DNA from: Cryptomeria japonica
Lineage: Eukaryota; Streptophyta; Pinopsida; Cupressales; Cupressaceae
NCBI RefSeq assembly: GCF_030272615.1
Contig: NC_081414.1
Location: forward strand, 6,767,001 to 6,831,000
Length of the DNA stretch: 64,000 bases
Direction of reading: 5' to 3'
Shown here piece after piece: positions 1-10,225 of the stretch; position 1 is the stretch's first letter; the number at the start of each line of letters is the position of its first letter. The position numbers and the translations under genes were made by a program. The notes under the pieces were generated by a model. That model was not told the origin of the DNA, searched no databases, and saw only the letters and a program-made list of their open reading frames with translations.

Positions 1-52
1 AGTGTTATTGTTTTTGCTATCACTAATTCACCCCCCCCCCCTCTCTCAGTGC
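1..52 (+). repeat. Copia LTR-end fragment
   Basis: The sequence contains ATTCACCCCC followed by CTCTCAGTG, the tail seen at the ends of other copia LTRs in this window (near 8650, 41515 and 44565). It sits directly against RNase H coding sequence, so this is a truncated LTR end or a rearranged junction. Its start lies outside the window. Confidence 0.4.
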
Positions 53-66
53 TTTATAAGTCTATC

Positions 67-418
67 AATCTACTATTGAAGTGGAGTACATAGCTACTGC
101 TACATGTTGTTCACAAGTTCTTTAGATGAAGCAAACACTCAAGGACATTCATGTAGAGTATGCAGATCTAATCTCCATTAAATGTGATAATTCAAATGCT
201 ATTAACATCTACAAGAACCCTGCCATGCACTCAAGAACAAAACATAAAGCAATTAAGTATCATTTCTTGAGGGATAAGGTAGCCAAAAAATAAGTCAAGG
301 TTAAATATGTAAGTATCATTGAGCAAGTGGTTGATATCTTTACTAAACCTCTGCCTAAGGACGCTTTTGAATATCTGAGACTGAGGTTGGTTGTTGTTCC
401 TCCCTCCTTCAGCACTTA
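67..418 (+). pseudogene. Ty1/copia RNase H C-terminal remnant
   Basis: One reading frame encodes the end of a copia RNase H domain: a degenerate STxExEY helix (IEVEYIATAT), the acidic strand with KCDNSNAINI, then HSRTKHK, YHFLRD and the terminal DIFTKPL. These are hallmark copia RNase H motifs. At least two in-frame stops are present, near 124 (where the family has Trp) and near 290, so it is dead. It is the 3' end of a pol gene and lies upstream of polypurine tracts and an LTR, the order expected for a copia 3' end. Confidence 0.85.
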
Positions 419-443
419 AATGAATATAGAGGTTTATGGTTCA

Positions 444-812
444 GGGGGAGCTCATAGCTTCACATTATACATCCTTGAACCCATGTGTGTGCTCCTAGTG
501 TGATGGAGCAAATAGTTATGGTTCTCAGGGGGAGACTGTTGTTGAACAGGATCAACAAATTGATAGTAGGCATTGTTGTTGCATAAAGGGGAGAAGTTGA
601 GGTGTTGTTGATGTACACGACGTGTTATCAACCACCTATAAAGCACGGTTGTCACAGGGGGAGTGCCATGTGTTTCCAACTGAATGAAGAAGGTCAAAAT
701 GGGAGAACATACGCGGTTGACAGCTGGTTGTTGCGTCCTTTTCCATTGTTGTCAAAGGGGGAGATTTTGAGTGAGGTTGACAGAGGTTGACATCAATGCC
801 AAAGTGGGGGAT
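444..812 (+). other. Repeated polypurine tracts before a copia 3' LTR
   Basis: Five GGGGG(A)-type purine runs occur near 444, 527, 657, 755 and 805. The last abuts the LTR start TGTTGGCA at 813. Only the last should prime plus-strand synthesis; the others look like diverged copies of a PPT-bearing segment. Short ORFs here are not credible genes. Confidence 0.6.
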
Positions 813-1528
813 TGTTGGCATTAATTGTCATTGATGTAAACAGTTAAGAAGATGCAGTGGACGGAGATGTAGAGATGATAAATGTCAGATAGAACAAGTG
901 TGGCTTGACTTGGAAAAATTGTTGTTGCAACATAACATAATCCATTGTGTTAGTCACACAAGAAGATATAGAAGACAAGCATGGAGTGAGTCACTAGGTC
1001 TTGCAAATTGGACAAGAAGACATAGGCCATTGAGTTGGTAAGGCATTGAGCAAACTGGTCTAAGTCAAGAAAAAGTCCAGTTGCAGTTATGCTAACACAC
1101 TATGTTAGTTGCATGCAGTTACAGGGAGTACCAGTCACACACTGTTGCAGGGATAGCATAACACATTGTGTTATCGCTATCGCTATTTCACGGTCAACTA
1201 TCTACGTTGACCCAAGATAGTTGTGAAACTGCTAAAGGGGATGTCAAAAACACGAAAGGTGTATTGCCTCGCCATCCCACAAGGAAGACTTAAGACAAAA
1301 GTCCCTGCGGGGTAGTTTCCAGGGATGTCAATGATGGACTTATTGCCCCGCCATCCCACAGCATGGAAGCTTGGAGAAAAGTGACCTTGCGGGGTAACAT
1401 AAAAGCAAAAGGCATCCCCTACTACCACGTGACAACAAAGATTGAAGTCAAGCAACCTCGCAAAGAAACAACAAGCATAGCAAATTGTGTCCCCCATTAT
1501 CTCGCGGTGATTAGAGTTGAAGTGAATG
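813..1528 (+). repeat. Copia 3' LTR, 5' portion, interrupted by E1
   Basis: The LTR begins TGTTGGCATTAATTGTCATT directly after a purine run. Its far end is not present because element E1 is inserted at 1529. An imperfect tandem pair at about 1262-1310 and 1342-1400 shares CGCCATCCCACA and GCGGGGTA motifs. No gene is supported: the plus and minus ORFs across 1198-1602 have no family features. Confidence 0.55.
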
Positions 1529-2035
1529 TGTTGAAGATTGGCAGCGTCAGTCATCACTTCCAGCCTAAGGAAGACAAACATGTAAGTGGCATAATCGGCT
1601 AAGAGGGAGTGTTGATGCTATGGTCGGATTCCTTCAGGCCAACATAGACAATATAAAGGTTGTGATAATATAACTATTGTGATATAGTAATTATATTGAT
1701 AATAAAAATATTATATTATTATTGTGATAATATTGTGATAATATAATCATATTATATTTATTTGTGATAATATAATTATTATATTATTGAGATAATATAA
1801 TTATATTATAATTATAATTATATAATATAACTATAGTATATAATAATACAATATAATTAATTGAATTAATTGGGCCAAGAGTGGTGACCCTTGGTGAAGG
1901 GACACCACCAAAATATATATATATATCTATACGAAGATCACATCTTCCTCTGAATAATAATAAATAAATAAAAAGGTCAATGCTCAGCAAACCGAAGACA
2001 TTCTATAGCAGTGCAATACCCATAGATAAATAGCA
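1529..2035 (+). repeat. E1 5' LTR
   Basis: It starts TGTTGAAGATTGG and ends ATAGCA immediately before the primer-binding site. The copy at 4299 matches it, including the internal purine run AAGAGGGAG before TGTTGATGC (near 1612), which mimics a PPT and LTR start. The centre (1660-1860) is nearly pure A/T, made of TAATATAAT-like repeats. Confidence 0.8.
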
Positions 2036-2051
2036 TGGTATCAGAGCGGGT
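2036..2051 (+). other. E1 primer-binding site
   Basis: TGGTATCAGAGCGGGT begins at the first base after the LTR. The first 12 bases are the standard complement of the plant initiator-Met tRNA 3' end. Confidence 0.85.
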
Positions 2052-3700
2052 ACGAAACCCAGGAAAAAGGCCCTGATACAGTAGCAACATCTAACAGAAG
2101 AGAATGGGGAATGATTACATTGTACACATCTAAGTCATATGCATTCGTAATCACATTCCGACGATTCACAAGTGACAGCGATTACAAGGGAAGCAAACTC
2201 GATTTTACCAATACCTCATCAAGCAAATTGCATTATCATCAGTGACTTCATCTATCAAAGGTGGCGATAATGTTTGTTTCAAACAAGAATCATTGTGATC
2301 AGCGAATTTGCCTAGCGAACTCTCGTTATCATTGTGTGAATCCATTGTCATTTAGGTGGCGACATTGTTACACCTAGCTACATCGATTCCACCATTTAGC
2401 GTGATCTAGGTTGCATTGAATTCATAGTCATAGCAACCACTAAAATAGCAAATTGTGTCTGCTATTCCAGCGATTCCCAATTTTGATCAAGCATTTCAGA
2501 GTGAATGCATTTCTTTGACGGCGTTTTTCAAGTTGAAGGCAATCACTTCATTAGCATAAGCGATTTTAACACAGCAATTTTGTTTGTTTGATAGTGATTC
2601 ACATTGCTAACCCATATTGAAGTCATCACAGTGCGATTTAGGGACAATGTGTAGTGTTTCCTACTTGCCTTCATTTCCAGCAATATCAGGATTATTGTTT
2701 GATAGTGAATATATCTTCACAAGAAGCGATTACATTCTAAAATGGTGATTTCAAACTTTTGATCGGCTATTAAAATCCATCAGCGAATCAATTAGAGAGT
2801 GATGGCAATGCGATTTTGAGGTTGGCGATTTGTGTTTGGATGCAAAATAACCCATTCAGTTCCAAGATCAGATGAGCGGATTATCATTGTATCAGCTAAT
2901 GATGATGTGAAGATCGAGTAGTAGGCATTGCACGAGAGAGGAGGCCAAGTTTGGAAACTTGTGAAGAATTGTATTTGAGAGTTTTGGTTGCACATAGTCT
3001 CCTACTTGGTGCACAATTGTTAGTCAGATTTATTCCTAATGAATAGAGAGGCGTAAGTGTGCATTGGCATACCGGAGTCAGAGATGCAGTCTGAAGGTCG
3101 CATTTAATACTGCCATGAGACTCTTCCTCTGCTAGTTGTGAAGCTTTAGGAGCAACTGCAAACAATGGTGTATTAACTCCTATTGTTGGGAAACAACATT
3201 TGCTTGGAAATGTTCATACTTGGCTAGGATGGAGTATCTTTCCTGTATGATTCTTAAATTTTGAAGACTATTGCGGGTAATTAAGAAACTCTACAAGAGA
3301 CAAGGAGTCGTATGTGACAGAGTTATCACATAAATAGACAGACAGTGAGCTTGTATCTGGATGTGACTACAATCTGTGGGTTCTTTCTTTGCATTGGCCA
3401 GAGCATTTCCAATATATTGCTTGGTTCGAGTGTGCAAATATTGTGCAGTGACTCTTCCTTCATATTGGATTAGAGATTCAGAGGGAGCTTGAGTGACAGA
3501 TGGAGCATGTCAAGTCCTTTGCAGAGGATCGGCAAGCTTGTGAAGCAGTGTGGCTTCAAATGCTCCTTGTTTGGTCAAACATTGGAGCCACTATAATTTA
3601 TTGTATCAAAGGTGTGAGAATGTTGCCCTTGTTGAGAGGGTGTCTCTGCTGAGAGGGAGTCTTAGAATTCAGATGTTCTTATTATGTGATAAAATGCATT
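2052..3700. other. E1 internal region, non-coding
   Basis: No retrotransposon protein motif is visible on either strand, and the ORFs here are short and featureless. From about 2150 to 2830 the sequence repeatedly uses short GCGATT, GCGAAT or AGCGAA words in otherwise diverged sequence. The E2 LTR has the same habit. Confidence 0.55.
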
Positions 3701-4254
3701 CTTCTCTATAAGAGAGAAGTTAGAGGTATTAGCCCTTGCAATGCATTTCTCTTTGAGAGAGACTTGAGATGTAAGCCCTTATCTCCACCCTCTGATATGG
3801 TTCATGGTGGATGGCATGTGTGTGATGCCATGACAACACCATGCGAGAGAGTCTGTGGTGATTCTTGTACTTGTGTGTTTACCCTCTAGATGAGCCATGG
3901 TGAATATCATTGTGAGGTGACAATCTCACAATGACAAACACTTGTACATCTCACCATCATTGTGAGGTGACAATCTCACAATAATGTTTGATATCACGTG
4001 AGGTGATATCTATGGATATGTCATAATGGTTGATATCACATGAGGTAATATCTATCGATAAACCATAATGGTGGATATCACGTGAGGTGATATCTATGGA
4101 TATTCCATAATGGTGGATGTCACGTGAGGTGATATATATGGATATGCCATGATGGTTGATATCACCGTGAGGTGATATCTTTCCTTTCCACATTAGGATG
4201 TAGCCATTGTGGTCAAGCATCACGATGAGGTGATGTATTGTCACGATGAAGTGA
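3701..4254 (+). repeat. E1 tandem stem-loop array
   Basis: Successive short inverted repeats are seen. CTTCTC/GAGAAG lies at 3701-3719 and TCCACC/GGTGGA at 3784-3811. CATTGTGAG/CTCACAATG is at 3908-3933, with a near copy at 3958. About five units of 42 bp then carry GATATCAC-GTGAG-GTGATATC (3990, 4032, 4074, 4116, 4158). The array ends with CATCAC/GTGATG at 4218-4235 and TCAC/GTGA at 4241-4254. The unit at 4158 has a perfect 9-bp stem. The minus-strand ORF over 3957-4244 is only the translation of these repeats. Confidence 0.8.
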
Positions 4255-4287
4255 TATGTCTTGTGCAGCTGGAAGTATCATCCCTAG

Positions 4288-4298
4288 CTAAGAGGGAG
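4288..4298 (+). other. E1 polypurine tract
   Basis: CTAAGAGGGAG lies immediately before the 3' LTR. The 16 bases ending here, CCTAGCTAAGAGGGAG, are also present before the E2 3' LTR, which links the two elements. Confidence 0.75.
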
Positions 4299-4630
4299 TG
4301 TTGAAGATTGGCAGCGTCGGTCATCACTTCCAGCCTGAGGAAGACAAACATGTAAGTGGCCTAATCGGCTAAGAGGGAGTGTTGATGCTATGGTCGGATT
4401 CCTTCAAGCCGACATAGACAACATAAAGGTTGTGATAATATAACTATTGTGATATAATAATTATATTGATAATATAGTAATTATATTATTGTTGTGATAA
4501 TATAATATAATTATATTTATTTGTGGTAATATAATTATTATATTATTGAGATAATATAATTATATTATAATTATAATATATATAATAATATAATATAATT
4601 AATTGAATTAATTGGGCCAAGAGTGGTGAC
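4299..4630 (+). repeat. E1 3' LTR, truncated
   Basis: It matches the 5' LTR from TGTTGAAGATTGG through the A/T-rich core to GAGTGGTGAC, then stops. About 175 bp of the 3' end are missing, and copia integrase sequence follows directly. Confidence 0.75.
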
Positions 4631-4634
4631 ATAT

Positions 4635-5200
4635 TGAATTAATGGGTTACTTTCTTGAGAGAAAAAATTGAAGCTTTAGAAATGTTTGAAATATTCAAGT
4701 CTATGGTGGAGAATCAAGTTGATGCTAAGATCATATGTTTAAGGTCTGATAGAGGAGTAGATTTTACTTCAAATGAATTTGATAGATTCTATGAGTATGG
4801 TATTAGAAGACATTTTTTTACTCCTTGGACCTCTCAGCATAATCGAGTTGTGGAAAGAAAGGATAGGATTGTTGTTAAAATGGCTAGAACTGTGATGAAG
4901 GATGCTAACCTGCCTAATATGTATTGGAGAGAGGTTGTGCATATTGTTGTTTACATTCTTATGAGTTGTGGGATGGAAGACCTCCTATAGTCAAGTATTT
5001 TACAATATTTGGAAGCAAGTGCTACATAAGGAGAGATGAGGAAGATCTAGGGAAGTTTGGTTCAAGATCAAATAAAGACATATTTTGGGGATATTCTACA
5101 AGGAGTAAAGCATACTGGTGTTACAACAAGGGACTAAATAAGATTGTAGAAAGTGCAAAAGTCAGAGTTAGTGAAGAATGAAATCAGACTATGATATAAA
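4635..5200 (+). pseudogene. Ty1/copia integrase fragment
   Basis: Two overlapping frames encode the copia integrase core. The first has the second catalytic Asp in LRSDRGVDF and the catalytic Glu region SQHNRVVERKDR, followed by ARTVMKDANLPNMYW. The second continues with PIVKYFTIFGSKCYIRR and the WGYSTRSKAYWCYN segment typical of the end of copia integrase. The switch near 4970 is a frameshift. Both ends are cut, so this is a dead fragment. It abuts the truncated E1 LTR, which suggests a deletion joined them. Confidence 0.85.
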
Positions 5201-6479
5201 CTTTAAAAAATTACATGCATTTTGCCAATAGGGTTAGGTTTGCACTTCAAAGAGTCCCTAGTTTGTCTTAAACCCTAAACCCTAGGTCTTTAAAAAATGG
5301 CTAAGTGAGCCTTTGTTTTAAGTCTTGCACTTTATCTTATATCCCTTTGGTGAATTGTTTGGTTGGTTTCATGTCTTAAGTTGTTGATTGAAGGGTCTTT
5401 ATGTCATGTCTTGATTGGCCCCTTCCCCTAGGAACCTTTTCTCCAAGATGTTCTTTATTTTCCAAAGTACGTCATGCTTAAATTTTAATTATCTTCATTT
5501 GATGGTCGGCATTGCTTTGCATCCTCCTAATCCATGATTAAGTGCTTCCACCTTCATGAGAGTTGTTCGATCAGATTTTGGGGCCCGCGCAACACTATAC
5601 CCATAGGGCCAACATTGAAGATTCAAAAGGATGATTGAATGGTTGGCGTTCACCCGCAAAGAAGATTTTTGTCATAAGAGATACACCCACAATGCTATGA
5701 TCACCATCTGATCAAAATGTGGACCCAAGCACTGGGCCCTCAACATAGAGAAAGAAATCTAATAGCCAGTGTTGCAGCATGGCCAAGGAAGATGTGAGAG
5801 TTGTTAGGCCACTAGGACGATGTTAGTTGTTGATTTGAAAATGGGCCCATTGAAGGTGCACTAACATGTTGAAAGAGTTGGAATGTATTGATTGGCTCGT
5901 GCCTTCGTGATGCTAGAGTTTCCAGAGGTGAGTCATCCCCACGGAGCCATGAAATGATGACATCTATCCCACAGAGCCACTATTTTGGACAGGAAAATTA
6001 AAAGGAAATGTAACTATTAAGTTTGATTAATTTTGGATGTCTTCGACTATCCGATAGTGTGCATTTCTAGAGCATCAATGGTGGAGAATTGAATTGCAGA
6101 AATGACTAATTCAATGCAATAAACACACATGAATTCCAGTAAGTTTGACATGACTGAAAATCTGATTGTTGCAAATAGAAAGATAAATGTTTAAGGTTGT
6201 GTTGTGTGTCATAATTAGTTCCAGTTGCTAGAATTCGAAGTATTGAGTACAGAAGCTCATTGTAGAGAAAATTAGGGTTTCCTAGCAAAATTCAACAGTG
6301 ATTTGAATTGAGCAATAAGTGACTATTTTCTTTAACATTTTCAAGTTCCCTATTCAATTCTTACTATGCTTTCAAGTGTTAGTGTTCTAGTGATATGAAA
6401 GTGTGTTTACACTAAGTTCAGTAAAACCCTAAGCAGTTTGTGTTGAAACCCTAGTCTGTAATCTTTCATAGCTGTGAAA
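5201..6479. other. No gene seen
   Basis: A/T-rich sequence with only short ORFs and no recognised motif. A double CCCTAAA word at about 5273-5286 is a common plant telobox-like motif and too short to be telomeric. Confidence 0.5.
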
Positions 6480-7252
6480 ATGAGTAGACAAGCAGAAAGT
6501 AGTCGAAAGGCTCCTTTGAGAAAGATAGATGAAGATTTAATCAAACAGTTGGATGGAAAAAAAATTGTACATAATGTTCATGGTCTAAGGGGTATAAATG
6601 ATACATTACTTGACAGATTGCATGGTGTCTATGATCTGTGATGTTAATCTCCCAGAAATGGGATGAAACTTGTTCAATCATTTCCATTGGAAAACAAATA
6701 TGAAGTCCCCATTGTGTAATGCATAGATATTGGATTTGGGTAAGATTATTTGTCCAAATTTATTTGTGGATGTTGATTTCATCAAGATGGTTGTACAAAG
6801 ATATGATCCTGCTAGAAGGGCAGTGTTAATAGCTAATAATGGGGTAATGATAGAAACCGATAGATGGACAATTGTAGATGCTTTTGGTTTGAGCAAAGGA
6901 GCATCAATTAGTCTAGACCCCAAGAGATATGAAGAAAACAATTATATTCATGATAAGTTGTATAGGACAATTTTGGTCCCAAGGTTTAGATGAAAGGATA
7001 AGAACAATAAACCAATTAAAAATTTTGACCTAGAGAGAGAGCCCTTTGGGATAAATACTTGTAGATGCAATGGGGAAACTAGAAATTGAACAATTATATA
7101 AACAGATGAATGGACTAGTAAAACAAAAAGAAAATGTAAAGAAAGATTTATATAGGTTAAGAGACATTGTAGATATGCATCTTTCTAGCATGGTGAAAGT
7201 TCTAAAGGATTCTCAAACTTTGAGTGCACGTCTATGTTCTAGCAAGTTATGA
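6480..7252 (+). pseudogene. Unknown retroelement-associated ORF remnant
   Basis: Three plus-strand pieces occur in order. The first starts ATG at 6480 (MSRQAESSRKAP) and stops near 6640. The second covers 6730-6993 (87 codons with RYDPARRAVLIANNG and DRWTIVDAFGLSKG). The third covers 7070-7252, a Lys/Glu-rich, probably coiled-coil piece. They precede purine tracts (7466, 7518) and an LTR at 7607, so they occupy the place between pol and the 3' LTR, where some copia elements carry an extra gene. I do not recognise the family, and the breaks suggest a decayed gene. Confidence 0.35.
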
Positions 7253-7606
7253 TGTTGCAGAGCACACCATTCTGGAGTCGAAAGTCGGATCAAGATTCTA
7301 ATTTATGTAGAAGTTCATTGGAATTCTGCTTGGTCGGAATTAAAAGTTATTCATCGAAACATCGTTGCCCCTACCCTACAGAATATGTAAATGAATTGTT
7401 GGTGAGGTTTCCTTTTGTTATTATATTTTCTTGGAGCATTTTTGTTGATGAAGTATTGTACATAGGGGGAGTAAGTTCAGTTCTATAGCCCTTCTATACC
7501 GTTTTCCTTTGATGTCAAAGGGGGAGAAGTTTTGGATTGGAGAAGTTTTGTTTACGGAAGGTTATGTGTTAGCATAGGTGTTGGCATCAATGACAAAAGT
7601 GCAAAT

Positions 7607-8688
7607 TGTTGCAAATATGCCATTCAGATTGTCATTGATGTCAACTCTTTGGTCCAAATGAAGTTCAGTTGTGTATAGTTTGGTCCAGATGAGCACAAGA
7701 TGTATATATGTCTCAGATGTTAGGCAAATGTTCAAAACCAATACCAAATGGCAAATAATGCTAGCCTCATATGTTTGCGAAGCATATGTGTACTCTATTT
7801 GGTCCAGTCAACATTGGGTTAAGTTTAGATGATCATGTACAAAGTTTGTACAGGTTCTATGTGTTGCAAAGGAATGTGTTGCATTCCTCATCTTACTAGT
7901 AATGTAAGGATGTTATGGGTCATTGGATCATGTTCCTAGATTTTCTTAACTTCTTTCATGGTGGTCTACTTATTTCAATTTTGATTCGGGGATTAAAAGT
8001 GTGTATACATTAAGAAGGCATTTTGTGTGTATGATTGTGTATGGTGTAAATAGAATCTCTTTGGAGGAATTTTGGATGGTGTGCCAGCTCGATATAACGT
8101 CTTTGTGTGTTCTGCATGAGTTGTATGGATCATTTTTGGGCCTATGGTAAATACACACTTTACATCTTCTCTTGGTTGACCTTATGAATAGCTTTGTTAT
8201 TTCGGTTGGTATATATAGTGCAGTTCAGTTGAGTTATTGGGTGTGCAACATGGAGTTGATATAGAGATATATGTGATGTGAGTTTGAAGCGAAACAAAGT
8301 TTTGAAATTGTCACAGTGCAGAATAAGTCAAAAGACCTTTAATCAGGGGACTGTTATCCACATGTTGATAAATGTCAGTCTCCTATACAATTCAATCTTT
8401 TATTTCCATTGTATCTAGACAGATGTTTTGTATCTTGCCCTAAAGAAGTGTTCTTCAGTTGTTCAAGTCTTTCATTTGTGGCTAAATCTTTGTAAACATT
8501 ATATATATATAGTGAGTTGAAGCTCACCGTGGTTTTTTCTTGTTTGAGTTTTCCACATAAAAATCTTTGTGTTCTTGTGTGGATACTTTGCAGGTTTCGT
8601 GCATGTTTGTTGATTGGAGATTATGGTTGTTCAAGTTTTGGTATATGCTAATTCACCCCCCCTTCTCAACATCCAATTGTGTTCAACA
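7607..8688 (+). repeat. Copia-type LTR (1082 bp)
   Basis: It starts TGTTGCAAATATGCC and ends GTGTTCAACA, giving the 5-bp inverted ends TGTTG/CAACA. The tail has ATTCACCCCC and CTTCTCAAC like other copia LTR ends here. Purine tracts GGGGGAG lie upstream at 7466 and 7518. No matching second LTR was found, so this is the 3' LTR of a truncated element. Confidence 0.7.
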
Positions 8689-9576
8689 TTTTTATGCTTG
8701 CACAAGAGTTCAATGGGGAATGGATGTGGTTGTGATGATGTAGCTTGATGCGGGCTAAAATCAATTCAATAGAATGTAAGTATGCTTCAAGGTTGATTGA
8801 TGAAAAGAGAAACGAGGAAGCCTCTTATATAAAGAGCATCCTAAAAACAGAGGGATGAGATTAAAAGGTGGGATAAAAGATGGTCAACTAAGATTAAAGG
8901 GCAGGTAGAGGAAATAATAAAATAACGGGAGTGGTTAAAATAATTGAGGGGAAAAAACTAAGTGAGTTAATTTAAGGAAAGCGTTTATATGTTACTAAGT
9001 TGTTTAGAACATAGAGAGAAAGAGACGACAAATATTAAATTACTTGCTGCTAAAAATAAAAGGCAACGACTAATCTCCACATAAAATAGCATTGTAAATA
9101 AACTCCCAAATCTGCAAAACAAAATGTTTTTTCGTCTATTTTTTTGTGGTTTAACAACAATAGGGATGTGCATCATGAAGATTTAACTATTGAAAATCTC
9201 GCGAAAATACGTTGTGTTTTGCGAATTTTAGAAATTGTACGTAGTTTTGTGTGGAATTTAGCCACTTTCAAAATGAAACATGGTCAATAAAAGAAATCAT
9301 GGGGCATGAGCACTCTCATTTGTGTCCAAACGTGTGGGGAGTTCCACGCCAACCTATGAGCATTGAATGTAAATGAGGCTGAAGGATGCTCATATTAAGT
9401 AGAATGATTATAGTGATGCCAAGATATCATGGGTTAATGATTTCATAGCTTACTAAGACTGCCGAAAATTGATATTGTTACTCAAGACTAACTCATTGTC
9501 ATCATTCCCGTGATTTGCTAATAAGGCGGCAACCTTATTTCCTTCATGATAGCAATGTGCAACAATGAAGGATGAT
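8689..9576. other. No gene seen
   Basis: Only short ORFs without motifs are present. The sequence ends at the E2 target site ATGAT (9572-9576). Confidence 0.5.
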
Positions 9577-10225
9577 TGTTGTTGTTGTAGCTAGGTCGGG
9601 TCCTTCTAGGGCCGACCTAGCATGATTAGATGGCTAAGTGGCCTGTCGCCCTTAGCCATGATAAAGGGCAACAAATTAATGCTTATGATGGGCACTATGA
9701 TCCGATTCAGGTTTGGCCCTAAATGGGCAAATTAATTATGCAAGATGATGTAACTTGTAATGTATTGGTCTGGCCTCATTTGGGGCGATTCATGTAACTT
9801 GTAAATATGATGTAACTTGCAATAGATCCTGGCCTATATGCGTAACTTGTAATTCATGATGTAATTATGATTCTTGGTGCCAAAATATGCAAGGCTGACT
9901 AGAGGCCTATTGAGGACAAAGTCACCTATATATGACAAGTGATTTTAGATCAAATCACCATCAATGAGCAGCGAACTACTTATGATTATAAGCAATGATC
10001 TACTTCTGATTACAAGCAGTGAATTACTCCTGATAGAGATCAGTGAATTATCTCTTGATTAGGCGAATCACTTAGGGTTCCTGAATCTGTCTAAAGGATG
10101 GCGAATTTGTATTCCAAGCTGAGTGAACATGCTTCAGTGTTGTCGAATGAAGTTACAATGACAACGATCTGCATTTGAAGGATTGTCAAGGTCATAGCAT
10201 TTCAGATAAGTTTGCCCTAGCATGG

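Larger units (their letters stand above)
1529..4630 (+). mobile_element. E1: non-coding LTR retroelement with hairpin array
   Basis: Two similar LTRs (1529-2035 and a truncated copy from 4299) enclose about 2.26 kb. A primer-binding site follows the first LTR and the purine tract CTAAGAGGGAG precedes the second. No gag, protease, integrase or reverse transcriptase can be read in any frame, so it must rely on proteins made elsewhere (a LARD-like element). The last 600 bp of the interior is an array of stem-loops shared with E2. The right end is lost: similarity to the left LTR stops at 4630, so no target duplication can be confirmed. Confidence 0.8.

Noticed and set aside
3957-4244. 95-codon minus-strand ORF with a repeated HHYGISIDITSRDI-type peptide
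   Set aside because: It is the translation of the 42-bp palindromic repeat. Repeats without stops give such ORFs automatically.
3900-4260. CRISPR-like regular repeats
   Set aside because: No unique spacers, the units are contiguous, and the setting is a plant retroelement.
5270-5286. CCCTAAA-type telomere repeat
   Set aside because: Only two units; a common promoter-type word in plants, not a telomere or interstitial telomeric array.
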